Assembly: GCF_900109265.1 (NCBI RefSeq)
Contig: NZ_FNZM01000006.1
Location: 62,001-126,000 of the forward strand
Source of the DNA: Paraburkholderia tropica
GTDB taxonomy: Bacteria; Pseudomonadota; Gammaproteobacteria; Burkholderiales; Burkholderiaceae
Direction of reading: 5' to 3'
DNA length: 64,000 nt
The notes beneath the pieces were generated by a model. That model did no database searches. It worked only from the letters and a program-made list of their open reading frames with translations, and had not been told where the DNA came from. Position 1 is the first letter of the stretch. Each line of letters opens with the position of its first letter. A program made the translations under genes and the position numbers. Positions 18,207-27,053 of the stretch are shown piece after piece.

Positions 18207-20003
18207 TCAGGCCGATGCGTTCTCGGCGTTCAGCTTCGTGACCGCGCCCGTCGACGCGTCGTAGCGATAGCCCTGTGCTTCGAGCTGGGCGCTGATCGCC
18301 TCGACGATGACGCGCTGCTGGAACTCCTTGCGCAGCAACTCGTGATCCGGCTTGAGCTGGCTCAGCTCGCCGGCGAGGCGGCGGCTCAGCGATGCTTCGC
18401 CCACGCCGCGTGCGTGGATCAGCATCATCTGCTCGTTGGACTGGATCAGTTGCTGCTTGAGGCCGTTCGCGTAGTCGGCCCACTTCTTGAGGTTGTCGCG
18501 CGCTTCGTTGATCGCGGCGGCGTGCGTTTGCGCTTCCTGCGTGAACTGGGCCTTCAGCGTTTCCAGCGCTTCGATGGCCGCCGTGTCCTGCTGCGCTGCT
18601 TGCGGCGCTTCCTGCGGCGCCGACGCGGCTGCCTGAGCTTCCTCGGCCTGCGCTTCCTCGGCCTGCGCTTGTGCCTGCGCCTGCAGCGCCTCATGCGCTT
18701 CCTGCGCGTCCTTCACCGCCTGCTCGGCCTTCGCGATCGCTTCCGCGTTCGCGGCGGCTTCGGCTGCCGCGTTTTCCGCGAGTTGCGACAGTTCGGCCGC
18801 GCGCTCCTGCGCTTCCGTCACGGTCGCCGACAGACGCGCGATCTCGGACGCGCCGGCATCGCGCTCTTCGGTCAGGCTGGCGACCTGCGTCTGCACGTTC
18901 TGCAGTTCGCTGGCGGCGGCATCGCGCTCGGCTTGCACGCTGCTGACTTCGTCGCGACGCGCGGCGTGGGCTTCCTGCTCGGCTTGCAGCGCGGCGCGGA
19001 TCGATTCGAGCTCGCCTTCCAGACGCGCGACGGTTTCCGCATGCGCGGCTTCCAGCGCGGCGCGCTCGGCTTCGTTATCGACTGCGGGTTCGGCTTGTTG
19101 TGCGGCTGCCTGTTCGGCTGCGGCTTGCTCTGCTGCTTGTTCCGCCGCGGCCTGTTCCGCCGCTGCCTGCTCGGCGGCTTGTTCCGCTGCCGCCTGCTCT
19201 GCAGCGGCCTGTTCGGCAGCCGCCTGCTCCGCCGCGATCTGATCCGCAGCGGCCTTTTCCGCAGCCGCGTGTTCCGCCGCCGCTTGCGCCGCGGCCTGCT
19301 CGGCTGCCGCGCGTTCCGCTGCCGCCGCCTGCTCCGCCACGATCTGCTGCGCGGCGGCCGTCGCTGCCGCGGCGATTTCGGTCTGGCGGACCACTTCGGC
19401 CTCGGCGGCTTCACGCGCCGCGCGCTCGGCCGCGAATTCCGACGCGGCCTGCTCGAGTTCCGCTTCGAGCAGGTTGACGCGCTCGGTCAGTTCCTGCACG
19501 CGCTTTTCGGCGGCGTCGGTGCGCTGCACGGCCAGTGCGATGTCCTCGTCCAGTCCGCTGCCGGCGTCGACCTTCGCTTCGTAGGCGCTCGTCATGCGGT
19601 CCAGCTGAACTTGCAGCGAATCCAGTTCCTGGACGGTGTTCTGCAACTCGGCGAGCGCGTCGTCGCGCTCGTTGCACGCGTCTTCGACGCGCTCGCGCAT
19701 CGACGCCAGACGGCGCGTCACGGCGCGCTCGGCCTCGTCCTGCGCCGACGTCCACAGACGGTCGAGCGCGTCGCGCATCGTTTCGGTGACGGCGTCGGGC
19801 AAGGCCGGGCGCTCGGAAACCTGCGGCACGCGCGGCGCACGCGCCTCGCGCCACTTGCGCAGCGACGCGGCGACGGAGACCACGGAGCCGGTATGGACTT
19901 CCGACCAGATGGCCACGGGCGACACCGTCTGGCCGTCTTCGGCCATCCGGTCCGCGATTTCAGCGACGAGTTCGTCGGTGATCGCAATACTGCTGCTAGA
20001 CAT
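18207..20003 (-). CDS. KfrA-like DNA-binding coiled-coil protein
   Basis: A 598-residue protein. Residues about 1-110 match the KfrA N-terminal DNA-binding domain (ITDELVAEIADRMAEDGQTVSPVAIWSEV, then SVAASLRKWREAR). The rest is one long predicted coiled coil of heptad-like Glu/Ala/Gln sequence, with an especially monotonous A-A-E-Q tract at about residues 210-310. The end (LEAQGYRYDASTGAVTKL) is a small distinct segment. KfrA on plasmids is an autoregulated partition-associated filament-forming protein. This copy has no parA/parB neighbours, so a nucleoid or regulatory role is inferred. The ATG at 20003 is used; a longer frame reaches 20108. Confidence 0.85.
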   Translation of the reverse strand: MSSSSIAITDELVAEIADRMAEDGQTVSPVAIWSEVHTGSVVSVAASLRKWREARAPRVPQVSERPALPDAVTETMRDALDRLWTSAQDEAERAVTRRLASMRERVEDACNERDDALAELQNTVQELDSLQVQLDRMTSAYEAKVDAGSGLDEDIALAVQRTDAAEKRVQELTERVNLLEAELEQAASEFAAERAAREAAEAEVVRQTEIAAAATAAAQQIVAEQAAAAERAAAEQAAAQAAAEHAAAEKAAADQIAAEQAAAEQAAAEQAAAEQAAEQAAAEQAAAEQAAEQAAAEQAAAQQAEPAVDNEAERAALEAAHAETVARLEGELESIRAALQAEQEAHAARRDEVSSVQAERDAAASELQNVQTQVASLTEERDAGASEIARLSATVTEAQERAAELSQLAENAAAEAAANAEAIAKAEQAVKDAQEAHEALQAQAQAQAEEAQAEEAQAAASAPQEAPQAAQQDTAAIEALETLKAQFTQEAQTHAAAINEARDNLKKWADYANGLKQQLIQSNEQMMLIHARGVGEASLSRRLAGELSQLKPDHELLRKEFQQRVIVEAISAQLEAQGYRYDASTGAVTKLNAENASA

Positions 20004-20347
20004 ATCCGCCTCGATAACGCTAAGAAAATTGACGATCGACGCAACCGCAGGTCGATCGGTGGTGAGCATAGCCCCCGCAATATGAAAATTGTCGGGTCTC
20101 GGCCCCAAAGTTAATTGGCGGAAAAGCCGGGGGAACGGGGACGTATTCGCGCAATTGGATGTCGTCGCCGAATAGTGCGGGTCGAATTTTATAAAGCGAT
20201 GCCGCGTTCTTCAAGACGTAATCTGGACGCGCTTGACCTGCGCTCGACCTGTGCTCCAGGCGCATTTGTCTGGTGAATCGCCGACAAAAACGCCATTCGC
20301 CGCCTGCCGGGCTCGCTATGATGAACAATCATCGCACGCGCCTCACC
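20004..20347. other. Divergent control region of the kfrA-like and MFS genes
   Basis: About 340 bases. It has moderate A+T near 20020-20110, where the kfrA-like promoter should lie. No further gene is supported. In-frame ATGs at 20318 and 20321 could start the MFS gene earlier. Confidence 0.45.
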
Positions 20348-21601
20348 ATGAACACCGCCCTCGCCCGCAAACGCCACGGGAATCGCCGGCAGGCGCCGCG
20401 TCTGCCGGGCGCCGTCGGCACCATCGCCATCGCGCAGCTTTTCGGCACCTCGCTCTGGTTCAGCGCCAACAGCACCGCCGGCGATCTCATGCGCATCTGG
20501 CATGCCACGGCCGCCGATATCGGCTGGCTCACGAACGCGGTGCAGATCGGCTTCATTCTCGCCACGTTGACGATCTCGTCGACGGGTGCCGCCGACCGAT
20601 ACGCCGCCAGCCGCATTTTCGTGCTGAGCTCGGTGACGGGCGCAGGCTTCAATCTCGCCTTCGCGTGGCTCGCGGGCGGTCTCATCAGCGGCGCGGCGCT
20701 GCGCTTCTGCGTGGGCGTGACTCTCGCCGGGATCTATCCGATGGGCATGAAGCTGATCGTGAGCTGGGCGCCCGAGAAAACCGGCCAGGCGCTCGCACAG
20801 CTCGTCGCCATGTTGACGCTCGGCACGGCGCTGCCGCACGCGATGCGCTTCGCCGGAGCGGGCTTTCCCTGGCAACTCGTGATCACGGCGTCGTCGGCGC
20901 TCGCGCTGGTCGGCGCCGTGCTTGTCGGCTCGCTCGGCGACGGGCCCTACACGCGCGCCCGCACGCAGCCGGATCGTGCCGATGACGATGCGCACCGCGC
21001 GCCCATCGCCGCGAGCGCGTGGTCGATGTTCCGGATTCGCGCGTTTCGCGCGGCGACGTTCGGCTATTTCGGCCACATGTGGGAGCTGTACGCGTTCTGG
21101 ACGACGGTGCCGCTGCTGGTTTCGCGCACCGCGCTCGCGGCCACGTTTCCGCGCCTCGGCGTCTCGGGCGTGGCGTTCTGCATCATCGGCATCGGGGCGC
21201 TCGGCACCTGGATCGGCGGATCGTTGTCGCGCCGCGCGGGCAGCGCAAAGGTCGCGCTGGGCGCGCTGGCGATGTCGGGTGCGTGCGCGTTGACGTTCTC
21301 GCTCGCCTGGCGCCATCTGCCGCCCGTGGCGCTCGGCGCGCTGCTGCTCGCGTGGGGCGCGACGGTGATCGCCGATTCGCCGCAGTTCTCGGCGCTCGCC
21401 GCGAAAGCGTGCCCGCCGGGCGCGGTCGGCGGCGCGCTGGCGATCTCGAATTCGATCGGCTTCGCGATCACGGTCGTGTCGATCGCGGCCACGACCGCGC
21501 TGTTCGGCCAGATCGGACTCGACGCGACGTGGCTGCTCGTGCCCGGCCCGCTGCTCGGACTCATCGCTTATGCGGCGACGATGCGCGGCGGACGAGGTTG
21601 A
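20348..21601 (+). CDS. MFS transporter
   Basis: A 417-residue major facilitator with about twelve hydrophobic helices. The first half has LFGTSLWFSANSTAGDL and the loop GAADRYAASRIFVL, a form of the MFS loop 2-3 motif; a cytoplasmic linker of about 35 residues (PYTRARTQPDRADDDA) separates the halves. The family includes cyanate/nitrate and drug transporters; nothing here identifies the cargo. Several in-frame starts exist (20318, 20321, 20348), none with a strong ribosome site; I chose 20348 because residues before it are not membrane-like. Confidence 0.87.
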   Translation: MNTALARKRHGNRRQAPRLPGAVGTIAIAQLFGTSLWFSANSTAGDLMRIWHATAADIGWLTNAVQIGFILATLTISSTGAADRYAASRIFVLSSVTGAGFNLAFAWLAGGLISGAALRFCVGVTLAGIYPMGMKLIVSWAPEKTGQALAQLVAMLTLGTALPHAMRFAGAGFPWQLVITASSALALVGAVLVGSLGDGPYTRARTQPDRADDDAHRAPIAASAWSMFRIRAFRAATFGYFGHMWELYAFWTTVPLLVSRTALAATFPRLGVSGVAFCIIGIGALGTWIGGSLSRRAGSAKVALGALAMSGACALTFSLAWRHLPPVALGALLLAWGATVIADSPQFSALAAKACPPGAVGGALAISNSIGFAITVVSIAATTALFGQIGLDATWLLVPGPLLGLIAYAATMRGGRG

Positions 21602-21922
21602 GTGTGGGCGGCCTATCCCGGGCACACTGCTAAGCATGCCCAATCAAATAGCGCGATTGAAATCCACCCACATGCCAGGCTCGATCTGCGTTTGCGCCAC
21701 GCCGGAAAATCGCGCACGTGCCTGGCCGGAGACTCCTGCCGCGCCGCTGCATCGACATTCAGCGCGCCATGCTTTCTGCTTATCCGGTCATCGATTGTCA
21801 TAATCGCGCCGCCGAACCCGCGCCATCGAATCGAAAAAAATGCTAAGAACACGGTTCCTGAATTCGCGGCGGCCTGTTCGCCGTGCCGACCTCCGGCACG
21901 CGAGTGCCCACCGTTTCTCTCC
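21602..21922. other. Intergenic region before the tannase-family gene
   Basis: About 320 bases without a supported gene. A short A-rich stretch at 21830-21850 could be promoter DNA for the esterase; no clear terminator is seen for the MFS gene. Confidence 0.45.
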
Positions 21923-23818
21923 ATGAACGCCATGTCCTTAACTCTGCTTTCCCGTCGCGCGGCCGCGTTCGCCGTTGCGCTCCTCCTGCTCGCGGGGCTG
22001 GCGCTGCTGCGCGCGGCGCCCGCCTTCGCCGATCCCGGCACGACATTGGCCGTGGTCGCGCCCGTGCAAAGCTGCGAGGCGCTCGCCCAGACGAAGCTCG
22101 ATGTCGCCGTCGGCGCCGCCGTGGCCATCGAAACGAAACGCGTGAACACCGCGCAAGGCGAGTTCTGCGAAGTGAGCGGCACGATCGCGCCGTCGATCGG
22201 CTTCAAGCTCGACCTGCCGACGCAAAAGTGGACGCAACGCTATCTGCAAGCCGGTTGCGGCGGGCTCTGCGGCCAGATCAACGCGAGCATCGGCAACGCG
22301 GGCGATTGCCGTCCCGCGCTCGACGGAGAATTCGCCGTCGCCGCCACCGACATGGGCCACACGGGCCGCATGGGTGCGCCCGACGAAGGCGCGTTCGCGG
22401 CCGATCCGCAAAAGCGCATCGATTTCGCTTATCGCGCGAATCACTTGACCGCGCTCGCCTCGAAAGCGCTGATGCGCGCGTTCTACGGCGTCGCGCCGCG
22501 CTACGCGTATTTCTCCGGCTGCTCGGACGGCGGCCGCGAAGCGCTGATGGAAGCGCAGCGCTATCCCGAGGACTTCGACGGCATTTCGGCGGGCGCGCCC
22601 GCGATGCTGTTCCAGATCCAGAACTCGTTCTTCCACGCGTGGACCGTAGCCGCCAATCGCGACAGCAACGGCAAGCCGATCCTGCTCGCGCCGAAGCTGC
22701 GCGTGCTGCACGATGCGGTGATCGCACATTGCGACACGCTCGACGGCGTCAAGGACGGCCTGCTCAGCGATCCGCGCGCGTGTCGCGTGCAGCCAGGCTG
22801 GGTTGCGTGCAAGACCGGTGCGGCCGATACGGCGCACTGCCTCACGCCCGCCGAATGGTCGGTGGCGCAGAAAATCTACACGGGCCCGACCGACGCCGCC
22901 GGTCATCGCTTCCTGCCGGGCGGCCTCGAACCTGGCTCGGAACTGATGTGGGGCTCGTTCGTGCCGCGCGACGCCAACTCGCGCGTGATGTCCGAATCGC
23001 TGTTCGCGAGCATGGTGCCGGTGGTCAATCTCGCGCCGTCGCAGGCCGAATCGAGCGCGACGACGTTCCCGTTCACGACCGCCCAATTCGCGCGCATGCA
23101 GGAACTGCATCCGCTCAACGACGCGACCAATCCCGATCTGCACGCGTTCTCCGCGCGCGGCGGCAAGCTCATCATGTGGCACGGCTGGGCCGACTTCTCG
23201 ATCGCGCCGATGATCTCCATCGCCTACTATCGCGCCGTGCAGGCCGAGCTGGGCGTGGCCGCGACCGACCGTTTCCTGCGCCTCTTCATGATCCCGGGCG
23301 TAGGCCACTGCGGCGGCGGCGACGGCTTCGCGCAAGTCGATACGCTGAGCCCGCTGATGGCGTGGGTCGAGCGCGGCACCGCGCCCGCGAGCCTGCACGC
23401 GGATCGTATCGCCGCGAGCGCGGGCGGCTTCGGGCCGCCGCCGGGGGCTTCGGGTGCTTCCGCTGCCTCGGGGGCTTCGGCCACTAGCACCGCACATGGC
23501 GCACCGCAGACGGACGGCCCGCAAGGCGGCAGCGACGGACGCGGCGGCGGCATGGGCGCGCACGCGGCCCTGCCTCCCGTGGCGATCCCGAATCAGCCGG
23601 CGCTCGCGAGCCGTCCGATCTATCCGTTCCCGCAGATCGCGCACTATCTCGGCAAGGGCGACCCGAAACTCGCGTCGAGCTACGGTCGCGCGGCGAGCCC
23701 CGTGAAGGAGCCCGCTTCGATCGACTGGTACGGCGCGTTCATGCTGCGTCCGGGCTTCCAGAAGCAGTACGTCGTGCGCGACGATACGCTTTTCCCGCTG
23801 CCGCAATCCAGACCCTGA
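21923..23818 (+). CDS. Tannase/feruloyl esterase family alpha/beta hydrolase
   Basis: A 631-residue exported esterase. A signal peptide covers about residues 1-37 (hydrophobic AVALLLLAGLALL, ending PAFADP). The nucleophile is Ser201 in GCSDGGREAL, the tannase-family GxSxGG motif. The acid/base part lies in GGKLIMWHGWADFSIAP and IPGVGHCGGGDG. Cys residues nearby fit the disulfide of fungal and bacterial feruloyl esterases. Such enzymes release gallate or ferulate from plant esters. A Gly/Ala/Ser-rich insert (about 500-550) precedes a C-terminal extension. A second ATG at 21932 is possible. Confidence 0.92.
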   Translation: MNAMSLTLLSRRAAAFAVALLLLAGLALLRAAPAFADPGTTLAVVAPVQSCEALAQTKLDVAVGAAVAIETKRVNTAQGEFCEVSGTIAPSIGFKLDLPTQKWTQRYLQAGCGGLCGQINASIGNAGDCRPALDGEFAVAATDMGHTGRMGAPDEGAFAADPQKRIDFAYRANHLTALASKALMRAFYGVAPRYAYFSGCSDGGREALMEAQRYPEDFDGISAGAPAMLFQIQNSFFHAWTVAANRDSNGKPILLAPKLRVLHDAVIAHCDTLDGVKDGLLSDPRACRVQPGWVACKTGAADTAHCLTPAEWSVAQKIYTGPTDAAGHRFLPGGLEPGSELMWGSFVPRDANSRVMSESLFASMVPVVNLAPSQAESSATTFPFTTAQFARMQELHPLNDATNPDLHAFSARGGKLIMWHGWADFSIAPMISIAYYRAVQAELGVAATDRFLRLFMIPGVGHCGGGDGFAQVDTLSPLMAWVERGTAPASLHADRIAASAGGFGPPPGASGASAASGASATSTAHGAPQTDGPQGGSDGRGGGMGAHAALPPVAIPNQPALASRPIYPFPQIAHYLGKGDPKLASSYGRAASPVKEPASIDWYGAFMLRPGFQKQYVVRDDTLFPLPQSRP

Positions 23819-23928
23819 CGGTACGCGACGTGCGCGGTTTTCAGGCCGCGTGCACGTCGCTTGCACGTCGCTCGCACGCCGCGTACTCGTCGCGTGACAT
23901 CACTCATCCTCAACCGGAATCCGAAACC

Positions 23929-24498
23929 ATGACGCAACCCGCTTCTTCCGCGCCCACGTGGCGTGCCGATCCGCTCGCCTGGGGCCACGGCCCGCGCGTG
24001 TTCGAAGTCTTTCTCGAACCGACCTGCCCGTACTCGGTGCGCGCGTTCGGCAAGCTCGACGCCCTGCTCGACACCGCGGGCGCCGACAAGATCACGATCA
24101 AGATCCGCCTGCAATCGCAGCCGTGGCATATGTATTCGGGCGTGATCGTGCGCTGCATTCTGGCGGCGTCGACGCTGCCGGGCGGCAAGGAAAGCGCGAA
24201 AGCGGTGATGGCCGCGGCGGCTGCGCATCGCGAGGAATTCGAATTCGAACGCCATTGCGGCGGCCCCAACATGGACGCGACGCCCAACGACATCATCGCG
24301 CGCCTCGAACGCTATAGCGGCCTCGCGCTGCGCGAGGCGTTCGCGATTCCCGGCCTCGACACCGAAGTGAAATGGCACGCGAAATACGCGCGTCAAAATG
24401 GCATCCACGTTTCGCCGACCTTCATGATCGACGGGCTGGTCGATCCGAAGATCAGCAGCGGCGATGAGGTCGCTGCGTGGGCCGAGCGCCTGCGTTAA
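23929..24498 (+). CDS. DsbA-like thioredoxin-fold protein with single active-site Cys
   Basis: A 189-residue protein with a DsbA/HCCA-isomerase-type thioredoxin fold. It opens VFEVFLEPTCPYSVRAFGKLD, where the redox motif is CPYS rather than CPxC, so the resolving Cys is lost. It ends with VSPTFMIDGLVDPKISSGDEV, containing the cis-Pro of the fold. There is no signal peptide, so a cytoplasmic glutathione-linked or peroxidase-like role is more likely than disulfide formation. It follows the tannase-family gene by 110 bases on the same strand. Confidence 0.82.
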   Translation: MTQPASSAPTWRADPLAWGHGPRVFEVFLEPTCPYSVRAFGKLDALLDTAGADKITIKIRLQSQPWHMYSGVIVRCILAASTLPGGKESAKAVMAAAAAHREEFEFERHCGGPNMDATPNDIIARLERYSGLALREAFAIPGLDTEVKWHAKYARQNGIHVSPTFMIDGLVDPKISSGDEVAAWAERLR

Positions 24499-24533
24499 AG
24501 CGCTGGTTTTAGCGCTAACGCATCAAGAAGAAA

Positions 24534-24581
24534 ACCGGACGCACTGCAAGCTCTTGCCGTGCGTTCGGTCAACGTGTTTTT
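24534..24581 (+). terminator. Imperfect hairpin after the DsbA-like gene
   Basis: 24534-24550 pairs with 24553-24569 at 15 of 17 positions, with a tight loop and TTTTT starting 8 bases later. It is a plausible but not ideal terminator. Confidence 0.5.
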
Positions 24582-24642
24582 CGCGTGGGATCTGACTGGG
24601 CAACGCACGGCGCGATTGGCCGTTAGTTGCGAATGTGACGTC

Positions 24643-24675
24643 AAAAAAACGGCGATCGACTCACATCGACCGCCG
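24643..24675 (-). terminator. Terminator of the glycosyltransferase gene
   Basis: Read on the minus strand, a GGCGGTCGA / TCGATCGCC stem with one mismatch and 6-base loop (24651-24674) is followed by seven T residues (24649-24643). It lies 12 bases after the stop at 24687. Confidence 0.8.
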
Positions 24676-24686
24676 CTTTCCACGCG

Positions 24687-25466
24687 TTACGGCGTACCGA
24701 GACGCGCGAGCTTCAGGAAGCGGTAATAAACCGTTTCGGCGTTGTACACCGCGATCACGAGACCCGCGCGGCCATCGAGAAAGCCGCGCCGCAGCACATA
24801 GGTGCGAATGAACGCCCACAGGCCGCGCCCGAGCGCCTTGCTCACACTGCTGCGTTTCGCCGACGCGCGCCGCTGCTCGGCGCCCAGCGTCGAATACAGA
24901 TCCATCTTGCGCAGCACGCTTTCGACATCGTCGTACGAGTAATGCATCAGCTTGCCCGTGAGACGGCGAGACGGTGCGTCGTACACCACGCGCTCGTGCA
25001 CGAGGTCAGTCGAAAAACGCGCCACGTCGCGCGGAAACAGACGCGGAATCCAGTCCGGATACCAACCCGAGTGATAGATCCACTGACCGCAGAAACTCGA
25101 CAGCCGATCGACCGCATACACGACCTGATCGGGTTGCGCGATCGCCTCGCGAATCGATTGCGCGAGTTCGGGCGTGACGACTTCGTCGGCGTCGATGGAC
25201 AGAATCCACGGCGTCGACAAGGCATCGATCGCGCGATTCTTCTGCGCGCCGAAACCAGGCCAATCCGCTTCGATTACGCGTGCGCCGTGCTGGCGGGCGA
25301 TCTCCAGGGTGTCGTCGGTGCTGCCGCTGTCGATCACGACGATTTCGTCGGCGAAGCGCACGGATTGCAGGCACTCCGCCAGATGCTTTCCGGCGTTCAG
25401 GGTGATGATCGCTACGCCTAGCTGCGATGCTTTCAAGTTATCCTCAACATCCTGCGTGACTGCCAT
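24687..25466 (-). CDS. Family 2 glycosyltransferase, WaaE-like
   Basis: A 259-residue cytoplasmic glycosyltransferase with GT-A fold. The nucleotide-sugar region VAIITLNAGKHLAECLQSV and FADEIVVIDSGSTDDT is followed by the metal-binding ILSIDADEV (DxD) near residue 110. Its length and GWYPDWIPRLF segment resemble the WaaE/KdtX family, which adds glucose to the heptose of lipopolysaccharide core. Specificity is inferred. It lies on the same strand as the small lipoprotein gene just upstream and has its own terminator. Confidence 0.88.
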   Translation of the reverse strand: MAVTQDVEDNLKASQLGVAIITLNAGKHLAECLQSVRFADEIVVIDSGSTDDTLEIARQHGARVIEADWPGFGAQKNRAIDALSTPWILSIDADEVVTPELAQSIREAIAQPDQVVYAVDRLSSFCGQWIYHSGWYPDWIPRLFPRDVARFSTDLVHERVVYDAPSRRLTGKLMHYSYDDVESVLRKMDLYSTLGAEQRRASAKRSSVSKALGRGLWAFIRTYVLRRGFLDGRAGLVIAVYNAETVYYRFLKLARLGTP

Positions 25467-25542
25467 ATCGGAGGATGCGCGCGCGACGCACCGGCCACGG
25501 CAACGCGGCGGTCCGTCATGCGCGCTTCAGGCTTCGGGTCGA

Positions 25543-25749
25543 TCAGGCGAACGTGCTCGCGTGCGGCACGACGATCGCGCCGTGCGGGCCGCCACCGCCA
25601 CCGGGGCCGCCGCCGAATCCACCACCGCCACCGCCGCCGGGACCACCACCCGGACCCCACGCACCCGGACCACAGAACGGCCACAGGCAGCAACCGCCCA
25701 GCGCGGCCGCCACTGCAATTGCGCTTGCCAGCGCCAGCAACTTCTTCAT
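25543..25749 (-). CDS. Small glycine-rich lipoprotein
   Basis: A 68-residue exported protein. Residues 1-19 are a clean lipoprotein signal (MKKLLALASAIAVAAALGG) and Cys20, directly followed by a second Cys, is the lipid site. The mature part is about 45 residues of Gly and Pro (runs of GGG with single Phe, Trp or Pro) ending PHGAIVVPHASTFA. Minus-strand GAAGAAGAGAG lies before the ATG as ribosome site. Function is unknown; similar short Gly-rich lipoproteins occur in Burkholderiales. It is followed 76 bases later by the glycosyltransferase. Confidence 0.75.
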   Translation of the reverse strand: MKKLLALASAIAVAAALGGCCLWPFCGPGAWGPGGGPGGGGGGGFGGGPGGGGGPHGAIVVPHASTFA

Positions 25750-26053
25750 GAAAACTCTCTTCTTCAGGCAACGAAATAAAGCAACAAGCTGGCCGGTATG
25801 CTTGCAGAATTCAATCGCAGCTTGTTTACGCTGTGTTACGCGTTCTTTCCGCGCCTGACTCCGATAATTCGCAATACGTAGAAAGTATTGGTAAGGATTC
25901 TCCCGAATGCGGACGAGGTCGTGCGCCGTGCCCGCATGAGCGGCACGGCACACCTGAAAATCCGGCGCTCAGATCTCAATCAATCGATCAGCATACCGAA
26001 CTAATTACCTGGCATTAGCGTGAGCATTGCGCACGCCGCGTCCCAATCCTCCG
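25750..26053. other. Intergenic region before the small lipoprotein
   Basis: About 300 bases, less G+C rich than average. No further gene is supported. It should hold the lipoprotein promoter on the minus strand and the end of the epimerase-like transcript. Confidence 0.45.
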
Positions 26054-26941
26054 TTACACGAAACGCGCTTCGTCGAGATCGGCGATCAGCGTCGGGCCAA
26101 CCGGCTGCCAGCCCAGCCGCGCGCGCGTGAGTGCGCTCGACGCCGGCATGTCCATGCCGACGAACATCGCCATCCAGCCGAAATGCGCCGCCGCTTCGGC
26201 GGGCGCAATCGACGCCGTGGGCAATCCGAGCGCGCGCGAAAGCGACTCGGCGATCGCGCGGCTCGACACGCCCTCTTCGCCGACGGCGTGATAGCGCGCG
26301 CCCGGCGCGCCTTTTTCGAGCGCGAGGCGATAGAGCCGCACCACGTCCGACAGATGACCGGCCGGCCAGCGGTTCTGGCCGTCGCCCACCCAGGCGCACA
26401 TGCCCTTCTCGCGCGCCACCGCGACGAGCGGCGTAATGAGCCCTTGCCGGTACGGGTTGTGAACCTGCGGCAGACGCAGCACGCGCACGTCGAGCCCCGC
26501 ATCGAGCAGTTCCTGGCCCGTCAGTTCGGAAGCGATGCGCGGATTCGCATGGGTCGCGTTGAACACGTCCTCGCTGGCCGGCTCGCCGTGCTGACCGCTG
26601 CCGACGCCCGTGCCCGACGTGATGATGAGCGGACGGTTCGAGCCCGCGAGCGCCGACCCGAGCGCGCGGATCGCGAGGCGATCCTTTTCGCAGTTCTCGA
26701 CGAAACGCGAGAAATCGTGATCGAACGCCGTGTGGATCACCGCGTCCGCTTGCGCCGCGCCGTGGCGCAGGCTGTCGAGATCTTCGAGCGTGCCGCGATG
26801 CACCTGCGCGCCCGCCTGTTCGAGCGCCTGCGCACCCGCATCGGAACGCGTCATGCCGAGCACTGCGTGGCCCGCGTCGATGAGTTCGCGCACGAGCGCC
26901 GAGCCGATAAAGCCGGTCGCGCCGGTCAGAAAAATACGCAT
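26054..26941 (-). CDS. NAD(P)-dependent epimerase/dehydratase-like (extended SDR)
   Basis: A 295-residue extended SDR. The start MRIFLTGATGFIGSALVRELIDAGHAVLGMTRSD is a textbook Rossmann motif (GATGFIG at 7-13). The usual YxxxK is not evident: the central segment reads IITSGTGVGSGQHGEPASED. This is common in atypical SDRs acting as reductases or NAD(P)-sensing proteins. It diverges from the XRE-type regulator at 27054, a pairing often seen where that regulator type controls a single SDR gene. The substrate is unknown. Confidence 0.88.
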   Translation of the reverse strand: MRIFLTGATGFIGSALVRELIDAGHAVLGMTRSDAGAQALEQAGAQVHRGTLEDLDSLRHGAAQADAVIHTAFDHDFSRFVENCEKDRLAIRALGSALAGSNRPLIITSGTGVGSGQHGEPASEDVFNATHANPRIASELTGQELLDAGLDVRVLRLPQVHNPYRQGLITPLVAVAREKGMCAWVGDGQNRWPAGHLSDVVRLYRLALEKGAPGARYHAVGEEGVSSRAIAESLSRALGLPTASIAPAEAAAHFGWMAMFVGMDMPASSALTRARLGWQPVGPTLIADLDEARFV

Positions 26942-27006
26942 GTTGCTACTCCTGGGTCGTGGAACGCGTACTATCTGCCGTTTATCTATACCGTTAAAGT
27001 AGTGAG

Positions 27007-27025
27007 ATCATCATATTAAGATGAT
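27007..27025. promoter_or_regulatory. Inverted repeat between epimerase-like gene and its regulator
   Basis: ATCATC-ATATTAA-GATGAT, a perfect 6-7-6 repeat in the 112-base divergent region. An in-frame ATG at 27021 lies inside it, which argues that translation starts downstream at 27054 instead. Binding by the XRE-type regulator is inferred. Confidence 0.5.
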
Positions 27026-27053
27026 TAACAGGATAGCGAGGATCGCTGCGAAC

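Noticed and set aside
20189..21643. Antisense frame of nearly 480 residues opposite the MFS gene
   Set aside because: Arg/Glu/His-rich shadow with no domain, while the plus strand gives a clean twelve-helix transporter.
25802..25813. TTGCAGAATTCA resembling the IclR site at 37685-37696
   Set aside because: Only one half site matches and there is no symmetric partner, so I did not include it in the regulon.
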